From the NCBI GenBank assembly GCA_030674185.1, contig CM060305.1, positions 166,104,758 to 166,168,757 on the forward strand: a DNA stretch of 64,000 bases. Reading direction: 5' to 3'. Below are positions 36,955 through 50,196 of this stretch, one piece after another (position 1 is the stretch's first letter; each line of letters starts with the position of its first letter). This stretch comes from Monoplex corrugatus (lineage: Eukaryota > Mollusca > Gastropoda > Littorinimorpha > Ranellidae). A model generated the notes under the pieces. That model was not told the origin of the DNA. It worked only from the letters and a program-made list of their open reading frames with translations, and did no database searches. The position numbers and the translations under genes are program-made.

Positions 36955-37135
36955 GAACAAAAATGTATGTTTAATTCACAAAACAAAAGTGATGCATATT
37001 TTCAGCCAGCTGGCCTTTGTTTCTTCCCATTACCCCCTTCTCCATAAAAGACAATAAAGAACAAATACACAGAACTTAGGGGGAAAAAACAGCAAGACTT
37101 CCCTGATATTCAATGAGCAGGAGAGGAGTTTACTT
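36955..37135 (+). mobile_element. Single-arm copy of the 32.3-kb fold-back repeat
   Basis: Shares ACACAGAACTTAG, AACAGCAAGACTTCCCTGAT and CAATGAGCAGGAGA with the palindrome at 32187-32494. It is interrupted by a copy of the 36527-36552 sequence. Confidence 0.6.
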
Positions 37136-37429
37136 AAATCTGTGCAAAGTGATTTTTGGTTTGTTCTTCGTATTTTTATATCAAAAACCAATAAAGCTGG
37201 TGATGAATGAGCTGGAGGGTTTTTTTTTTTGTGTGTGTTTGTTTGTTTGTTTTTGTTTGTTTGTTTTTTACAATTAGCACTAACCATTCTGAACGTGGAT
37301 TTGATGTGACTGTTAACTGTTTGATTTGTTGAAGGATTCTGGTGCAACTGTTGACAGATTCTTGTGTTGTTTGATTTTCCATTTTTAGCATTTTCACCAA
37401 CTCAGTATTATTTTTCAGTAGTAGAATTA

Positions 37430-37430
37430 T

Positions 37431-37511
<81 letters not shown>

Positions 37512-37616
37512 ATGCGCATGCGCACACATGCATATGTGTGTGTGTGCATGCATGTGTGTGTGTGTTTGTGTATGTGTGTGTGTGTGCGTGCATGTGCGTG
37601 TGTGTGTGCGTGCACG
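37430..37616. repeat. (TG)n with CATGCGCATGCGCACA block
   Basis: About 185 bp of almost strictly alternating purine and pyrimidine. Confidence 0.95.
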
Positions 37617-38702
37617 TTATGGTTTACACTGCAGTAGGTAGCTAATTATTCTCACTGTTTATGTGTATAATCCTCTCCCCACCCATTCTGGTTTTGGTGG
37701 CCATTATGTTTTGTTTCATGTGTTTGCATGTTGTCATTTAAGAAATGACGGAAAGGTGGAGGGGAATGTGTAGAGTTTTATTTCTGAAATTCAGGTGCAG
37801 TTGACTTTGGTGCTTTATAGGATGAACACATTCTACTTTTGCTAATGTGACATCAACATGCTTTAGTCTCCTTTATCATTATACTTTATAAATGTATAAT
37901 AATATGCCAGATTTAAGTTCATGGACAAGCCATACTGATATTTTTCCTATAAAAGCAAAAACAGGTGACATTGGTTTGAAAACATGTTGAAAATTGGTTA
38001 CACCCATTCAGAGTTTTGTAGTCATTCAGAATATCAAGAAAACAATTGTTTGAAAACTTAATATCAAAAATTGGTCACAGCCATTCAAAGTTATGTTGTC
38101 ATGTAATAACATAACTTTGACTACTATTTGTTAATGATCTATCCATCAGTAAAGAGCAGAGAAGGCTGTTGACCCACGTCTGATTTTCAGCACCATTACC
38201 CAAAAATATGCGCTTGTAAATTCAAATCAAACTAGACATATTTTATGATCAGTTGGTGTTGGACTTAAGACCTATATTTCACAGTGACTCTTAAATGGAT
38301 GCTGATTTGTTTGTTTCTTCAATCATTTTATTTCTGAACTTGGGCTATGTTCATGAATACACAGTGCATTTATGATTGTCTGTTTTCAAATATAAACAGA
38401 AAAAATGAAAACATCCATTTTCAGTGAAGAACCAAAATTTGGGACCAGGCTCATAGAATCATCATGTAATAACAGTATCCATAATCAGTATTATGTTATC
38501 CAGATGTATATAGGTACTTTAAGATATAGTGGTCACCAAACTTCTACTAGTATGTTTTATATAGTTCATAAGTGTGTGAGTGGTTTCTTTCAGACTTGAT
38601 CAGTTTTAGTATTGATTTCATTACATTTTTCATGTATATTTAACAGTTTGCAGTTTTAGCATTTTGTTAAAGTCTTACATTACCTTCTGCATTTGGTTTG
38701 GT

Positions 38703-39942
38703 TCCTTGATATGAAAAGATCACTACATCTGTAAAGACCTTGATATGAAAAGATCACTACATCTGTACTGTAAAGACCTTGATATGAAAAGATCACTACA
38801 TCTGTAAAGACCTTGATATGAAAAGATCACAACATCTGTAAAGACCTTGATATGAAAAGATCACTACATCTGTAAAGACCTTGATATGAAAAGATCACTA
38901 CATCTGTAAAGACCTTGATATGAAAAGATCACTACATCTGTAAAGACCTTGATATGAAAAGATCACAACATCTGTAAAGACCTTGATATGAAAAGATCAC
39001 TACATCTGTAAAGACCTTGATATGAAAAGATCACAACATGTGTAAAAACCTTGATATGAAAAGATCACAACATGTGTAAAGACCTTGATATGAAAAGATC
39101 ACTACATCTGTAGTAAAGACCTTGATATGAAAAGATCACTACATCTGTAAAGACCTTGATATGAAAAGATCACAACATGTGTAAAAACCTTGATATGAAA
39201 AGATCACAACATCTGTAAAAACCTTGATATGAAAAGATCACTACATCTGTAGTAAAGACCTTGATATGAAAAGATCACAACATCTGTAAAGACCTTGATA
39301 TGAAAAGATCACTACATCTGTAAAGACCTTGATATGAAAAGATCACTACATCTGTAAAGACCTTGATATGAAAAGATCACTACATCTGTAAAGACCTTGA
39401 TATGAAAAGATCACAACATCTGTAAAGACCTTGATATGAAAAGATCACTACATCTGTAAAGACCTTGATATGAAAAGATCACAACATGTGTAAAAACCTT
39501 GATATGAAAAGATCACAACATGTGTAAAGACCTTGATATGAAAAGATCACAACATGTGTAAAAACCTTGATATGAAAAGATCACAACATGTGTAAAAACC
39601 TTGATATGAAAAGATCACAACATCTGTAAAAACCTTGATATGAAAAGATCACTACATGTGTAAAGACCTTGATATGAAAAGATCACAACATCTGTAAAAA
39701 CCTTGATATGAAAAGATCACAACATCTGTAAAGACCTTGATATGAAAAGATCACAACATCTGTAAAAACCTTGATATGAAAAGATCACAACATCTGTAAA
39801 AACCTTGATATGAAAAGATCACTACATGTGTAAAGACCTTGATATGAAAAGATCACAACATCTGTAAAAACCTTGATATGAAAAGATCACAACATCTGTA
39901 AAAACCTTGATATGAAAAGATCACAACATGTGTAAAGACCTT
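38703..39942. repeat. 34-bp minisatellite, about 36 units
   Basis: The unit contains CCTTGATATGAAAAGATCAC. Variants are CTACA/CAACA, TCTG/TGTG and AGACC/AAACC, and a few units carry 3-5 extra bases (TACTG, TAG). Variants are clustered: AAACC and TGTG forms dominate the right half. The array lies in the intron and has no open frame. Confidence 0.97.
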
Positions 39943-41338
39943 GTGTTTGATACATAGTAACTTTTCATCCTTTGATTTCCATGATTGAATTTGTGTTTAA
40001 AATAAAGCAAACAATACAGTAATTACTTACAATGATTATTTTGAAAGAAAAAAATTAATTTACATAGTGATATTGTACTATTCATTTAAGTAGCACAAAA
40101 ATCCATATACATCAGAAATTAGTAGATGAGATTAAACATCATGGAAGGACAGTGTGCTAAATTTTTCGTTGATTACATTTTTTTTATTCATGGATTAGCT
40201 TTTTATGCTGGTGTGCAAGTTCAAACATGTTAAAATATCTTTGATGCTTATTGATAACACTGTAAGATAGAAACATTGAGATAATGTATACAAAGTTCTG
40301 CAATTGGTAGATAAACAATGATATTGATATTTGTATTTCAGTTCTCTGTTGCAAATATCAAAAGTATTCAGATTTTCAGTTTTGATCGATTTAAATAAGT
40401 CTGTTCTAGACTGAGTGTCAGAATGATTCAGTTAATTCCCATCAGTAAGAGTTAGTCTGTTCTACTGATTTATTTCTTTTTGGCATTTTATGACTCAAGC
40501 TCAAACAAAAATATCCAACCAAACAAAACAAACTAACCACAACAAACAACAAAACAAAAACACAAAAACAACCTGCTGTAGATTAGCTTAACATCTAGCA
40601 TTCATATACATTACGTACATATCATGACTGCATTACATGTTACAAACTAAATAATACAAAATAGATGATTATATGGAAAAAATGTATAATTACACCATAC
40701 ATTTATACATGTTATATACAGTACCTGTTTGTAGCAAATATGTGTTGCATAAAAATGCCTCGTTTGAAAACCTTTTTTTAAAATAGATTTGTGTCGGACA
40801 TGTTCATTTACGCTACAAGTTCTTCGATATCTTAAACCACATGTTTTCAAATGCTGTATGAATATATTTATCTATCATTCTATGGTACATCAGTCTTTAT
40901 ATTTGCAGTTAGAAAATTTGAATTTTGCATGGTACATTGTTAAATTTGATATGTTGTCTGATCTAACACATCCAAGCACAACAGGTCTTTCTTTAAATGC
41001 AAGAGAAGTAACATTGTGGAAATATTATTCATCAAAGATCACATTGAAATTGTAGTTTAGCTTGTAAAAAATCAATAGTTTTGCGTCTGCTGATTGGTGT
41101 TTGCTGTACGAGTGCTGTTATGGAACTGGAAATTAAAAAGAAACATGCCTAATAGTCATACTACATGTATGTTTAAAAACAAACCATAAAAACATTTTTA
41201 TTGTGTGTGGATAGATAGCTAGATAATCTTTTTTCAAAGTGTTTGATTTTGTTTGCATGTGTCTGTGTCTGTCTGTCTTTGTGTGTGTGTCTGTGTGTTT
41301 GTCTGTGTGTGTTTGTGCATGTGTGTGTGTATCTTCAG

Positions 41339-41410
41339 AGGGAGAGGAGAAAGCTGAGGTACTGACAAAATGGTTCCAGCTGGTCTCTAAGAAATCTGAC
41401 CATGCGATCT
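41339..41410 (+). CDS. MICAL-like protein, exon 6: bMERB second part
   Basis: The acceptor GTATCTTCAG leads to two bases that complete a Glu codon with exon 5, then 23 codons reading GEEKAEVLTKWFQLVSKKSD and ending HAI. The donor is GTAAGT, exit phase 1. The WFQLV-KK segment is diagnostic of bMERB (usual form EWF-LVNEKN). Confidence 0.83.
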
Positions 41411-41458
41411 GTAAGTTAAACCTCTTCTGTCTTCACGTATGCGTGTTTGTGATTTGTG

Positions 41459-41590
<132 letters not shown>

Positions 41591-42335
41591 CCCCTTTCTT
41601 CTTCTATGTATATGTGTCTGTTTGCATACATGTGCATGTTCTCTCCTTTGCTTTTTGTTTTTGTAGGTCAATGATAGTGAGCACTATGAATATTGATGTT
41701 GTTTATCGTATTTTTGAAAATGGATTTTTTCAGTTCGGCCATTGATTTCAATAAACGAAATAATATTTGAAGTATTTATCTATTGATAGGAAATATAAAT
41801 CTGCCAGTAGCAGTAAATCTCAGTAGAATGAAATATTTCAAGGAAAAATCCCTCACCATATGGATATGAAATGTCATTAGCAACATGTTTCTTAGTAATA
41901 AGCCATTCAGTTTTAGCTAGGCCAGTTCATTACCTTATAGATGAAAAAAGTGTCAGAAATAAATTTCTACACAGAGAATGTAGACTGGTATAAATTTCCA
42001 AATAAAATGTCTCTTGATTATGGTTGACTGATTCATCCACTCTCAAGTCCTGAATGTTAGTTGTACGTGGCTAAGTATTCTCTGAGCTTGATCTTCATAT
42101 TTGTCAAATTTGAATATTGTTCAAGAGGGATTTGTTGTACTTGCACATGTGCATGTATGAAAGCATTCATAGTTTTGTCTGTTTTGGCCCAATTTTCAAA
42201 CCATCAGGGTCTCCATCACCCACTGTCATTCCTTTTCCCATGATCATCTCATGTACAAAATGACTGATTTTTTCTTTATCTCCATGATCACATATCCAGA
42301 ACAGTTGAATGGTGAAGATTTTTTTCCCAGTGTAC

Positions 42336-42338
<3 letters not shown>

Positions 42339-42420
<82 letters not shown>
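42339..42420. repeat. (TG)n microsatellite
   Basis: Uninterrupted TG, about 80 bp. Confidence 0.95.
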
Positions 42421-42421
<1 letters not shown>

Positions 42422-42477
42422 TTTGTTGTCAGAGTACTTTGATTATTTAATTAATAAGTGTCCAATTTGTTTGGAAG

Positions 42478-42558
42478 GTGGTGAGAAGAACCCTGGTACA
42501 AGAGCTTGAGGAAGATCAAAACTGGATAGAGTCCAGACTTGCCTTCTTTCTACAAATG
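42478..42558 (+). CDS. MICAL-like protein, exon 7: last bMERB helix
   Basis: The acceptor TTTGTTTGGAAG leads to 27 codons beginning VVRRTLVQELEEDQNWIESR and ending AFFLQM, then a GTTTGT donor. The VV-RR--LV--LEED pattern matches the end of bMERB (usual form VV--RN-LV--LEEDR). Entry phase 0 conflicts with exit phase 1 of the exon at 41339-41410. Confidence 0.68.
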
Positions 42559-43086
42559 GTTTGTATTTCATTATTTGTGCATTCACCATGCAATTCATAT
42601 TCTTGTATACACACGCACGCACAAGATGCATTAAACATTGCTTAAAAGTAATAAAGTAAATAGAATGAATGAGACTAGGTTACCAGTTAAAGTATGTAAA
42701 GTTGTGTATGATATAGACTCAAAAGTTGGAAATTTTAGTGGACTTCATGTATTGATAGATGTTTATATTTGCATGGTTTAAGTATATGAGAAAATCAGGA
42801 TGTGGAATTTGTGACAAAGTTTGTCATTGTTTTAAAGAGAGATTGATTGATCACTGGTTTCAAGAATGAGACAGTCATATACACAATAAGAACAGGTTTT
42901 CAGTGTATAGAATGTTTAAGACATTAATTCAAGGAAATTCCATGCTAATGTTTTGAAACTGAATAGATTCATAGCCTTCTTTCTCCCCTGCTGTCTGTGT
43001 CTCCAGACATTATTGTTGTATATTTCTGACATGTTTCAAATGAGATTTTGCAATATGAAATACTTGGCTCTTCTTTGTTTGGCCAG

Positions 43087-43146
43087 ATTTCGAAAGGACA
43101 CTTGTTTTCTGCAGTTAGAGAAGTAAAAACAGCACGGAAAAACTAA
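43087..43146 (+). CDS. MICAL-like protein, terminal exon
   Basis: The acceptor TTGTTTGGCCAG leads in phase 0 to 19 codons (ISKGHLFSAVREVKTARKN) and a TAA stop at 43144-43146. The basic C-terminal tail is unlike the acidic tails of vertebrate MICALs, so the last exon is less certain than the helix before it. Confidence 0.6.
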   Translation: MSKGHLFSAVREVKTARKN

Positions 43147-44092
43147 AACATGGTTCCATCATAGAAGGCAAGAGGGTGGATCAGAAAGGCTGCAGACCAA
43201 CAAGGAATGGAAACAGATTGATAGGGGCTCTTCCAGTATCTTTATGACCAGAATCCTCAGCACTTCAGACTGCTGTTCCTGTCATTTTACCAGGACCTGT
43301 AGGATCCTGGGCTTTGTGTTCATTATGTATTTTACTTTATTTTCAATCATGTGGCTTTAAAGATAATCTGCCAAAAATGTGTGACACAAGGTATTTTTTA
43401 TTCCATTTTTAAATGATTGGTAAATGTGTGTGCATATGCTTTCTGATTGGTTGGCTGACTGGTTGGTGTTTGTGATGAAAATGCTGAAACAAAAGATTGT
43501 GCAGAGCTTTGGATATTCTATAAGTGCAATATTTTGGAAGTTGTAGTGTTTGTTGTTTTTGTTTTTCCAAGTGCAATATTTGGGGCAAAGTTTTATCTGT
43601 TTTATGTATTTTTATCATGCACATTTCAGCTGCTTTTGTGCGCATGATGTATATGATTCATATCAGCTGATTTCAGCCCAGCAAACCATGCCTGGTGTTT
43701 CCTTGTGCCTTAGATTTCATTTTATCATTTGTTTCTATGTTCATCTTTTTATATTTGAAAAGTGTTAATTTTTGCAGGGAGAAAGTTGGTCCACTGATTG
43801 TTTGCCTACATGTATAGTCATGTGTGTGTCTGCTTATTCGTCCTGTTGTGTGTGGATAATGTGGATTCAAATATCGCTGAAAAAAACATAGATGTCTGGA
43901 TGTTAGGTTTTAATGTGTGTTTGGATGTTAGGTTTTAATGTGTGTCATATTGTTCCTAGACTGAAACAACATGTTCAAGCCATTACTATTGATCTCTTTT
44001 GAGCTCTTAGATTGTGTGATAATGAGGAAACGAGAAGATAGCCTTAAAAGTGGAGTTCCCTTGTTTATTTTAGGAAGTGTCACCCATAATAA

Positions 44093-44128
44093 TGACGTCA
44101 TCACTGATAGTCGTCATTGATGACGTCA
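44093..44128. promoter_or_regulatory. Two CRE-type TGACGTCA palindromes, 28 bp apart
   Basis: TGACGTCA occurs at 44093-44100 and 44121-44128 within a 28-bp tandem duplication (TGACGTCATCACTGATAGTC twice). This is the consensus CREB/ATF site. No gene start is visible next to it, so a regulatory role is only possible. Confidence 0.4.
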
Positions 44129-44396
44129 TCACTGATAGTCATCATTTCCGCTTCGTTGATCTGGTAACCACCAAACAATTTAGCAAAAAGGAACGACTTT
44201 AAATCGTATCCTTTTTGGAGGCAACATTTCAAGTAAATGTATAGTATTTTATCGATAAATAAATGGAATTTATAAATAGTTAAGATTAGGAATCATTGCG
44301 ATGATCGTTGTTATGAAAATATCAACACCTCCAAGGCAGCGATCACCACAATCTAAATTTAGATTTATTTCATCAATATTTTGAAGTAGTGATGAC

Positions 44397-44455
44397 CACT
44401 GCCATGGCTGTTGCCCTGGAATAAGCCATTCTGTTGATTTGTCGCCATGGCAGTG
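44397..44455. other. 12-bp perfect inverted repeat
   Basis: CACTGCCATGGC (44397-44408) is mirrored by GCCATGGCAGTG (44444-44455), with a 35-base loop. A 16-bp palindrome (AATCTAAATTTAGATT) lies just upstream. Confidence 0.6.
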
Positions 44456-45365
44456 TGTACATTGTTGTCAAAGGAATTGTTGGGTGCCTCAAATATAAGC
44501 AGATCCTCTTAGATACACAGAAGGAGATGACGATGATGAATGATTAAATCGTTGAGACGTCCGATCCACCGGTTGCCTGCTTTGATTCTGGAATGTGTGA
44601 TGCATTGAGTCTGTCGGCTTCTCCGAACTCTTAGGGTTCACAAAACCCACCTCATCTGCGCCCCACAACAATTGCATTTCATGTAATACGTATCCCAGAA
44701 ACCAACTGATATCAGTAACATTTTCAACAATCAGTTTTTTAAATAACATCAGTCTAACATTTTCAACAGTTAGTTTTATAATAACATCAATCATTTAACA
44801 AATTTTATTAGAATGAGTTTAAACAATCACCATTTTATTAAAATTAATTAAAAAATAGCAAAGTTATAAGCAAATTTAAACAGGGTCGGCCATACAACCA
44901 ATTACCCTGATGAAGACCTTGGGGGAGACTGAAATGTAGACAGCTCAGTGACTGACTCCTTTAAGAATAATTTTATTTTGTTTATTTATGGCTAAGTCAT
45001 GTATCAGTCCACATTCCCAGCTGCTTATAAATCATTTTCACATCTGTAATGAAAACGGTTCAAATATTGGGTTAGGTTTATTTAGACTTAATGTAGGTTA
45101 GTCCAGTAATGATGATACTAATGACTACTTAAACAGTGCCTTATCTCACAAAAGCCCAAAGCCCTTCACAAAAACATGAGAGACTAAAGCAGACACACAT
45201 AAAGCAACTACATGTCAACCCCTATCACTGTGATGAAAACACAAGAACGGTAATAATGCAATGGTAAAAAAGTGATAAAAATGAGTATGAGTATGTCAGT
45301 TGGTAAAAAAAAAGAAAGAAAAAAGTCTCTCTTATTTAAACATATACAAACACTGCATAGATGAT

Positions 45366-45396
<31 letters not shown>

Positions 45397-45789
45397 ACAC
45401 ACACACACACACACTCATGTACACATGTATGCATGCATGCACGTGCACACACACGCACACACACATGCACACACACATGAAACCATTCATTCATATGAAT
45501 ACAGACTACAGATGAATCTTCAGAGCAGAATTGGATGAAATGATTGAAGTGAATGTCTAATTGAGACTGAAGATGAATGTCTAATTGAGACAGTTTTCAG
45601 AAATCTACTCCTGTGGTCAAAGAGGCTGATTATTCCTGCTGTAACAATAGCAGTTCTAAAATCACTTATTTTGTCAACATTAACACAGCTGTGGATTAGT
45701 CTGTCAAACTCAACAAATATGTTTAACTGTAACCTTGAGAAACTGTACTTTTGTTTTGTCAGGAATACTAAAGAGGACAGAAAAGCAGG

Positions 45790-45950
45790 AGAACGACAGA
45801 ATAAATAGCCATAAAAGATTGACATAGAATAAAAAGCCATAAAAGAATGACATAGCAGGAGAACGACATAGATTAAAAAGCCATAAAAGATTGACATAGA
45901 ATAAAAAGCCATAAAAGAACGACATAGAATAAAAAGCCATAAAAGATTGT
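45790..45950. repeat. About 27-bp tandem repeat, five to six units
   Basis: The unit contains ATAAAAAGCCATAAAAGATT followed by GACATAG, with AATG/AACG variants. Confidence 0.9.
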
Positions 45951-48239
45951 GATCTTAATCTGACTGATATAGCATATGCTTCAGCATTGAAAATGATTTC
46001 AGTTTGAAAACTCAAACTTCGTCTTAAATAAATGTTTTACAAGTTGCATTTTAATTGTAATCTTTCATGAAAATTTGTGGTCTTAGTTTAGATGACAAAA
46101 TATGCTGTCTCAGCCTAATTTTTGTAATGAAAGTGTACAAATGGTTGTAGGTATTACAATTGTCTGAATTCTACCAGTCAGTCAAAGTAAAAATGTTTTA
46201 CAAAAATCTGGTTATCACTGCATTTCAAACATTTGTTCTTTTCTTTTGTCATCATTATGTTTTGTTCAGAAGTATATATAATATATGAATATAGTATATG
46301 TTGCATAATATTTTTCCACTTACAAGCTCTTAATCTAGTCTGTTCAGTGATCTCCATGGCTGTGTACTATGCTTTGGGGTTGTGTTTTTTTAATTAACTA
46401 CAATCAAATTTCCAAAGTCAGAAATCACAGGCATTAAGAGCAATTATTTTGGTTGGATATAGGACTTTTTTTTAATGTGATTTTATTCATGAAATTGACA
46501 TGTGTCACTAGAGGGTATATCAGTTTCAATTTCTTCCCTCTGTCCATTCCATCCATAATTTTGGGAATGAGTTAAACAAAGCACTGTGCCAGTTCTATCT
46601 TATCCTATCAGATTTTGTACCTTTTCCAACAACAGCCTCTTTTCATCATGGTACATTCAGTTTGTTTGCCATTTCCCTCAGAAAAGCCACTTTGTTTTCA
46701 TATCTTGTAAGGGAATTGTAGAGTAATAATTACTATTGACTCCTAAAATACTGTGTATGGTTTTATTGTCATCAAGACCATTACATAATTTCAACATTCT
46801 TCCAAAAGTCATAATCAGTTCTTTCAAAAGGTTTTTCACTTTCTTGGATTACATTTAATAGTCATTTTTGGCAAACTTACCTAATTCCTTTTTGGAATTA
46901 AGTTTTCAATTTTCTTGTTCTTTTGTTGTAAACAGTGCAACTATATATGAATTTAACATCTTTTTTAACTCAGTCATGTTGATAGTTTCCACCTCTCTCT
47001 TATTTAGATCTATATTACTGTCATTTTAGCATTTTCAAGGGTCTATTTATTGTTGTGTTTTGTTCCTCTCAAAGAAAGGTACATGAAATTATGTTGTTGT
47101 TTTTTTAGGACCACACCTGGAAGGCCTGTTGATTTCATTTTATACTCAAACTGATTAATCAGGAAACTTTTTATTATGACCACTTTGTCCTGAATATTCT
47201 GAAGTCATGTTTGCTCCTTTCTCTATTTCATTGCAATAACTATCCAGTTGTCTTCAGCACATTTCACCATCTTCTGTCTTTCAAACAAAATGTCAAGATT
47301 GTTAGTCAGCTGATACAAAGGGAAGGTTTTGCTTCCCTTTCTATTTTTAATTACATTTTTGCTGCATGTTTAGTTTTAAACCAGAGAATCTCTAAAACGT
47401 TTTTAACATTTCTAATGATTTGTTCATGTGTTTTCATTGCATGTACATTTTTTTAAATTTCTCTCATTTTATGTATTTTTGTTCGTTTGCCTGCTTGTTT
47501 GTTTTGGAGGAAGGTACTTGTCCACATTTTTTTAAACACCTTCCTTCCCTTTTCAGTCAAGTTTTATTCAAATAATCATCTAGTTTTGTAGTATTGTGTC
47601 GTTTAACGTTGTATGACAGTGTACATGTATATGGTTAAAACCACTGGTGTGAATGTCATCCAAAAATGCTCAGTAATTCTCATTCATACATGTACTGCTC
47701 ACACATTTAGCATGTGCACACATTCATTTTCATTGAGACAAGCAATTTTTCTTTGCTTCTACATGGAACTCTTTCAGTGAAACATCAGACACTGTAAATT
47801 AAAATGAATGAAACAAAACAACAGAAACAAAACATGTGAGTTATGTGACTCTCTCTCTCTTTCTCTCTCTTTCTCTCTCTCTCTGTCTGTCTGTTACATC
47901 AATGAAGTACAAACTGAGGAAAACACCGAAAGCTACAATCTTTGATAATGTAAATATATGCATTGTAAAATTTGGTATAAATCACAAAAAGCCCTACTTC
48001 CTCACCCACCCCATTGACTATTGTACTGTACACACACACACATACACACACATGCACACACACATGCACACACACACATACACACACACACACACACTAT
48101 TATCTAAAAGCATTTATGTGAATAGACGTTAAATAACAAACACACATGAACACACACATACGCACACAGCATGCATGCAATTTCTTTCCCCGTACAGAAG
48201 TTATACCATTAGACTAAATCACTCAAACTCGGTAAGATA

Positions 48240-49294
48240 TTTATTTGAAAGTGGTGATGATTCTTAGCTTCACAGTTCCCTGACATAAAAACTTCAGATT
48301 TAATGATAATATGATCATGTCAAAAGAATATTGTTGATGCTTATATTGATATGAACACATTGTTTCTGGCAAAAGGGGATACTTGGGACTGAGAATGAGA
48401 CAAGGAAGATGAATGTAAATACTTTCTTTCGTGATAAAATGGAGGAATGTGGTACTATGCTGGTGCAAGAATCAAGTTTTATGTGACACCATGCATGTGA
48501 CCAATCTCATCCTAAAACAAAACTTTGGCACATCAACAACACAAAGTCTCACAATGAATTAATGTGACTGGCCAAACAATTTTATTTTCCATTAACACAT
48601 TTATGAAATAAAATAAACAGAACTATGTCAAATGATTTTGATTCAGGTTGTTCACTTAAATGAATTCTTCCAATTCACAATACTCATTTGTCATAATACA
48701 CATACACTCACACACTTGTTCCTCTCTTTCACGCTCAGTTCACTATGCCTACAGCGTGACCCCTGTTAAGTAAACAGTCAACACTACATTTCTAGCAGAA
48801 ATCAGGATAAATGAATGTAAAAAAATGAAAAATAAAAAGATCACAGAAACATTATAAATTGATATTTGAAAAAATATAAAGTGTGTGGATTGACTTTACC
48901 CTTCCCCCTCCCTTCTCCCCACTTCTCCCTTTTTCTGCAAAACAAAATGCTCAACATCATCAAATAATCAATACTCTCAAGAAAAATAATGCTGCTCTAC
49001 AAATAGCATCATTATAGTGATCTTTATCAGTGAATTGTTTAACATTTGACACAGTGTAGTCACAAAACCTCAATTGTCTCTTTCACATCTTGATTTCATC
49101 ATAACAGATGTAAAAGTTTTCATAAAGATGTAAAAGTTAATATTCTTCTGGTGTGTTCATCAAAGAAACCAGATGACAAAATACAATTTGTTCTCTTCAC
49201 TGTTTGTGTACAGTCCATCAATGCTATGCTGATAACACAACCACAAACGACACAGGCGATGACTTGAATGTTTAGAAAAATCTGTGAGAGCACA
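48240..49294 (-). other. Probable 3' UTR of the EVG1-like gene
   Basis: Downstream of the stop codon on the minus strand. An AATAAA signal reads at 48245-48240 (TTTATT on the plus strand), with another near 48585. There is no coding signal. Confidence 0.4.
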
Positions 49295-49414
49295 TCAAGA
49301 GACTGTAGCATGCGGGATTCCTTCTTCTTTCTTTGCTTGAGCTGCTTGCTTTTTCATCATCTCTTCCAGCTCCTGGGAACGTTTCTTGTCAATTACTTCC
49401 ATCTCACGGACTTT
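49295..49414 (-). CDS. EVG1-like, exon 7 (terminal)
   Basis: The acceptor TTATCGTTTTCAG on the minus strand leads in phase 0 to 39 codons beginning KVREMEVIDKKRSQELEEMM and ending HATVS, then TGA. The Lys/Glu/Gln-rich helix is typical of the family C terminus. Confidence 0.85.
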   Translation of the reverse strand, partial: KVREMEVIDKKRSQELEEMMKKQAAQAKKEEGIPHATVS

Positions 49415-49823
49415 CTGAAAACGATAAGGCAATGACTGAGTTACAGAATGCACTGTTTCATGAAAATTACAGATGTTGAGATATATCTTAGTTTTCACAC
49501 AACTGTTAATACTTGAAGTGAAAACTTTCAACAAAAGCAGAACTGTTGTGTGTAGTCTGTCATCTTTGCCTCATCAGATAAAAAGAACGACAGCTCCAAG
49601 CCTGAAAAATAAAATCGCTCTCACTACAAAGTATCATATCCCATCACAAATCCTTACAATCCCTCTGCAAAAAAAAAAAAAAAAAAAGGAAAAAATCCAA
49701 GAATTTTATTCTTCAAAGTATCTTCTTTTTGAGTTACTCGAAATAATGTCTTCTTTTTTTTACTACCACTGTATTTTTTTTTGTTATTCAAAAGTCTCAA
49801 CTTTTTTGATTACCATAGCATCT

Positions 49824-49959
49824 CCATTCTTTACAGTTTTAACGATCAAGTGATATATAACTCTTCTGGTGTCAATGTATAAGTAATGTGTCCATTCTTT
49901 ACAGTTTTAACGATCAAGTGATATATAACTCTTCTGGTGTCAATGTATAAGTAATGTGT
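49824..49959. repeat. 68-bp tandem duplication
   Basis: CCATTCTTTACAGTTTTAAC starts identical copies at 49824 and 49892, in the last intron of the EVG1-like gene. Confidence 0.95.
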
Positions 49960-50042
49960 CACTTGCTGGTGTACAAACTGAAAAGCTGAAGGTAACAACT
50001 TGTAAAAACACTTTTCTAACAAAGGCAAAGACTAGGGCTAAC

Positions 50043-50143
50043 CTGTGATATTTCTGTGGCAATGATCTGTCGGAACTTTTCACCTTGCCCCAGAGTCTCC
50101 ATATCAGCAAGGAATTTCTGTCGCTCCTCAATCTCTGTCTGCA
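50043..50143 (-). CDS. EVG1-like, exon 6
   Basis: After an acceptor ending ACTGCAG, two bases complete a Leu codon with exon 5. The 33 codons that follow begin QTEIEERQKFLADMETLGQG and end ATEISQ, then a GTTAGC donor. METLGQG---R-II-TEISQ is a strongly conserved block of UPF0193. Exit phase 0. Confidence 0.88.
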
Positions 50144-50196
50144 CTGCAGTCCACAAACATAAGTTATTTTCAAACCATGACTACGTAAACTGTGAT

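Larger units (their letters stand above)
33701..41338 (+). other. MICAL-like intron 5 (7.6 kb)
   Basis: Holds a SINE (33965-34215), a TG tract (34376-34453), a tRNA-like head (35836-35905), a MITE cluster (36738-36863), a long TG/Z-DNA-prone tract (37430-37616) and the 34-bp array (38703-39942). The rest (for example 34560-35830 and 39950-41220) is AT-rich with no recognised feature. Confidence 0.6.
43147..48239. other. Intergenic region between convergent genes
   Basis: The 3' UTR of the MICAL-like gene occupies an unknown part of the left end. A 25-bp tandem duplication lies at about 43900-43948, followed by the features at 44093-44455, a CA tract (45366-45476), the repeat at 45790-45950, a CT tract (47850-47893) and a CA tract (48031-48098). 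The stretch 46020-47800 is AT-rich with nothing recognised. Confidence 0.5.

Noticed and set aside
38703..39942. CRISPR-like regular array
   Set aside because: No unique spacers between units, and the host is an animal. The units abut directly, so it is a minisatellite.
44489..44794. 101-codon minus-strand frame
   Set aside because: No recognisable domain, no splice context, and a low-complexity Ser run; kept only as unassigned intergenic sequence.
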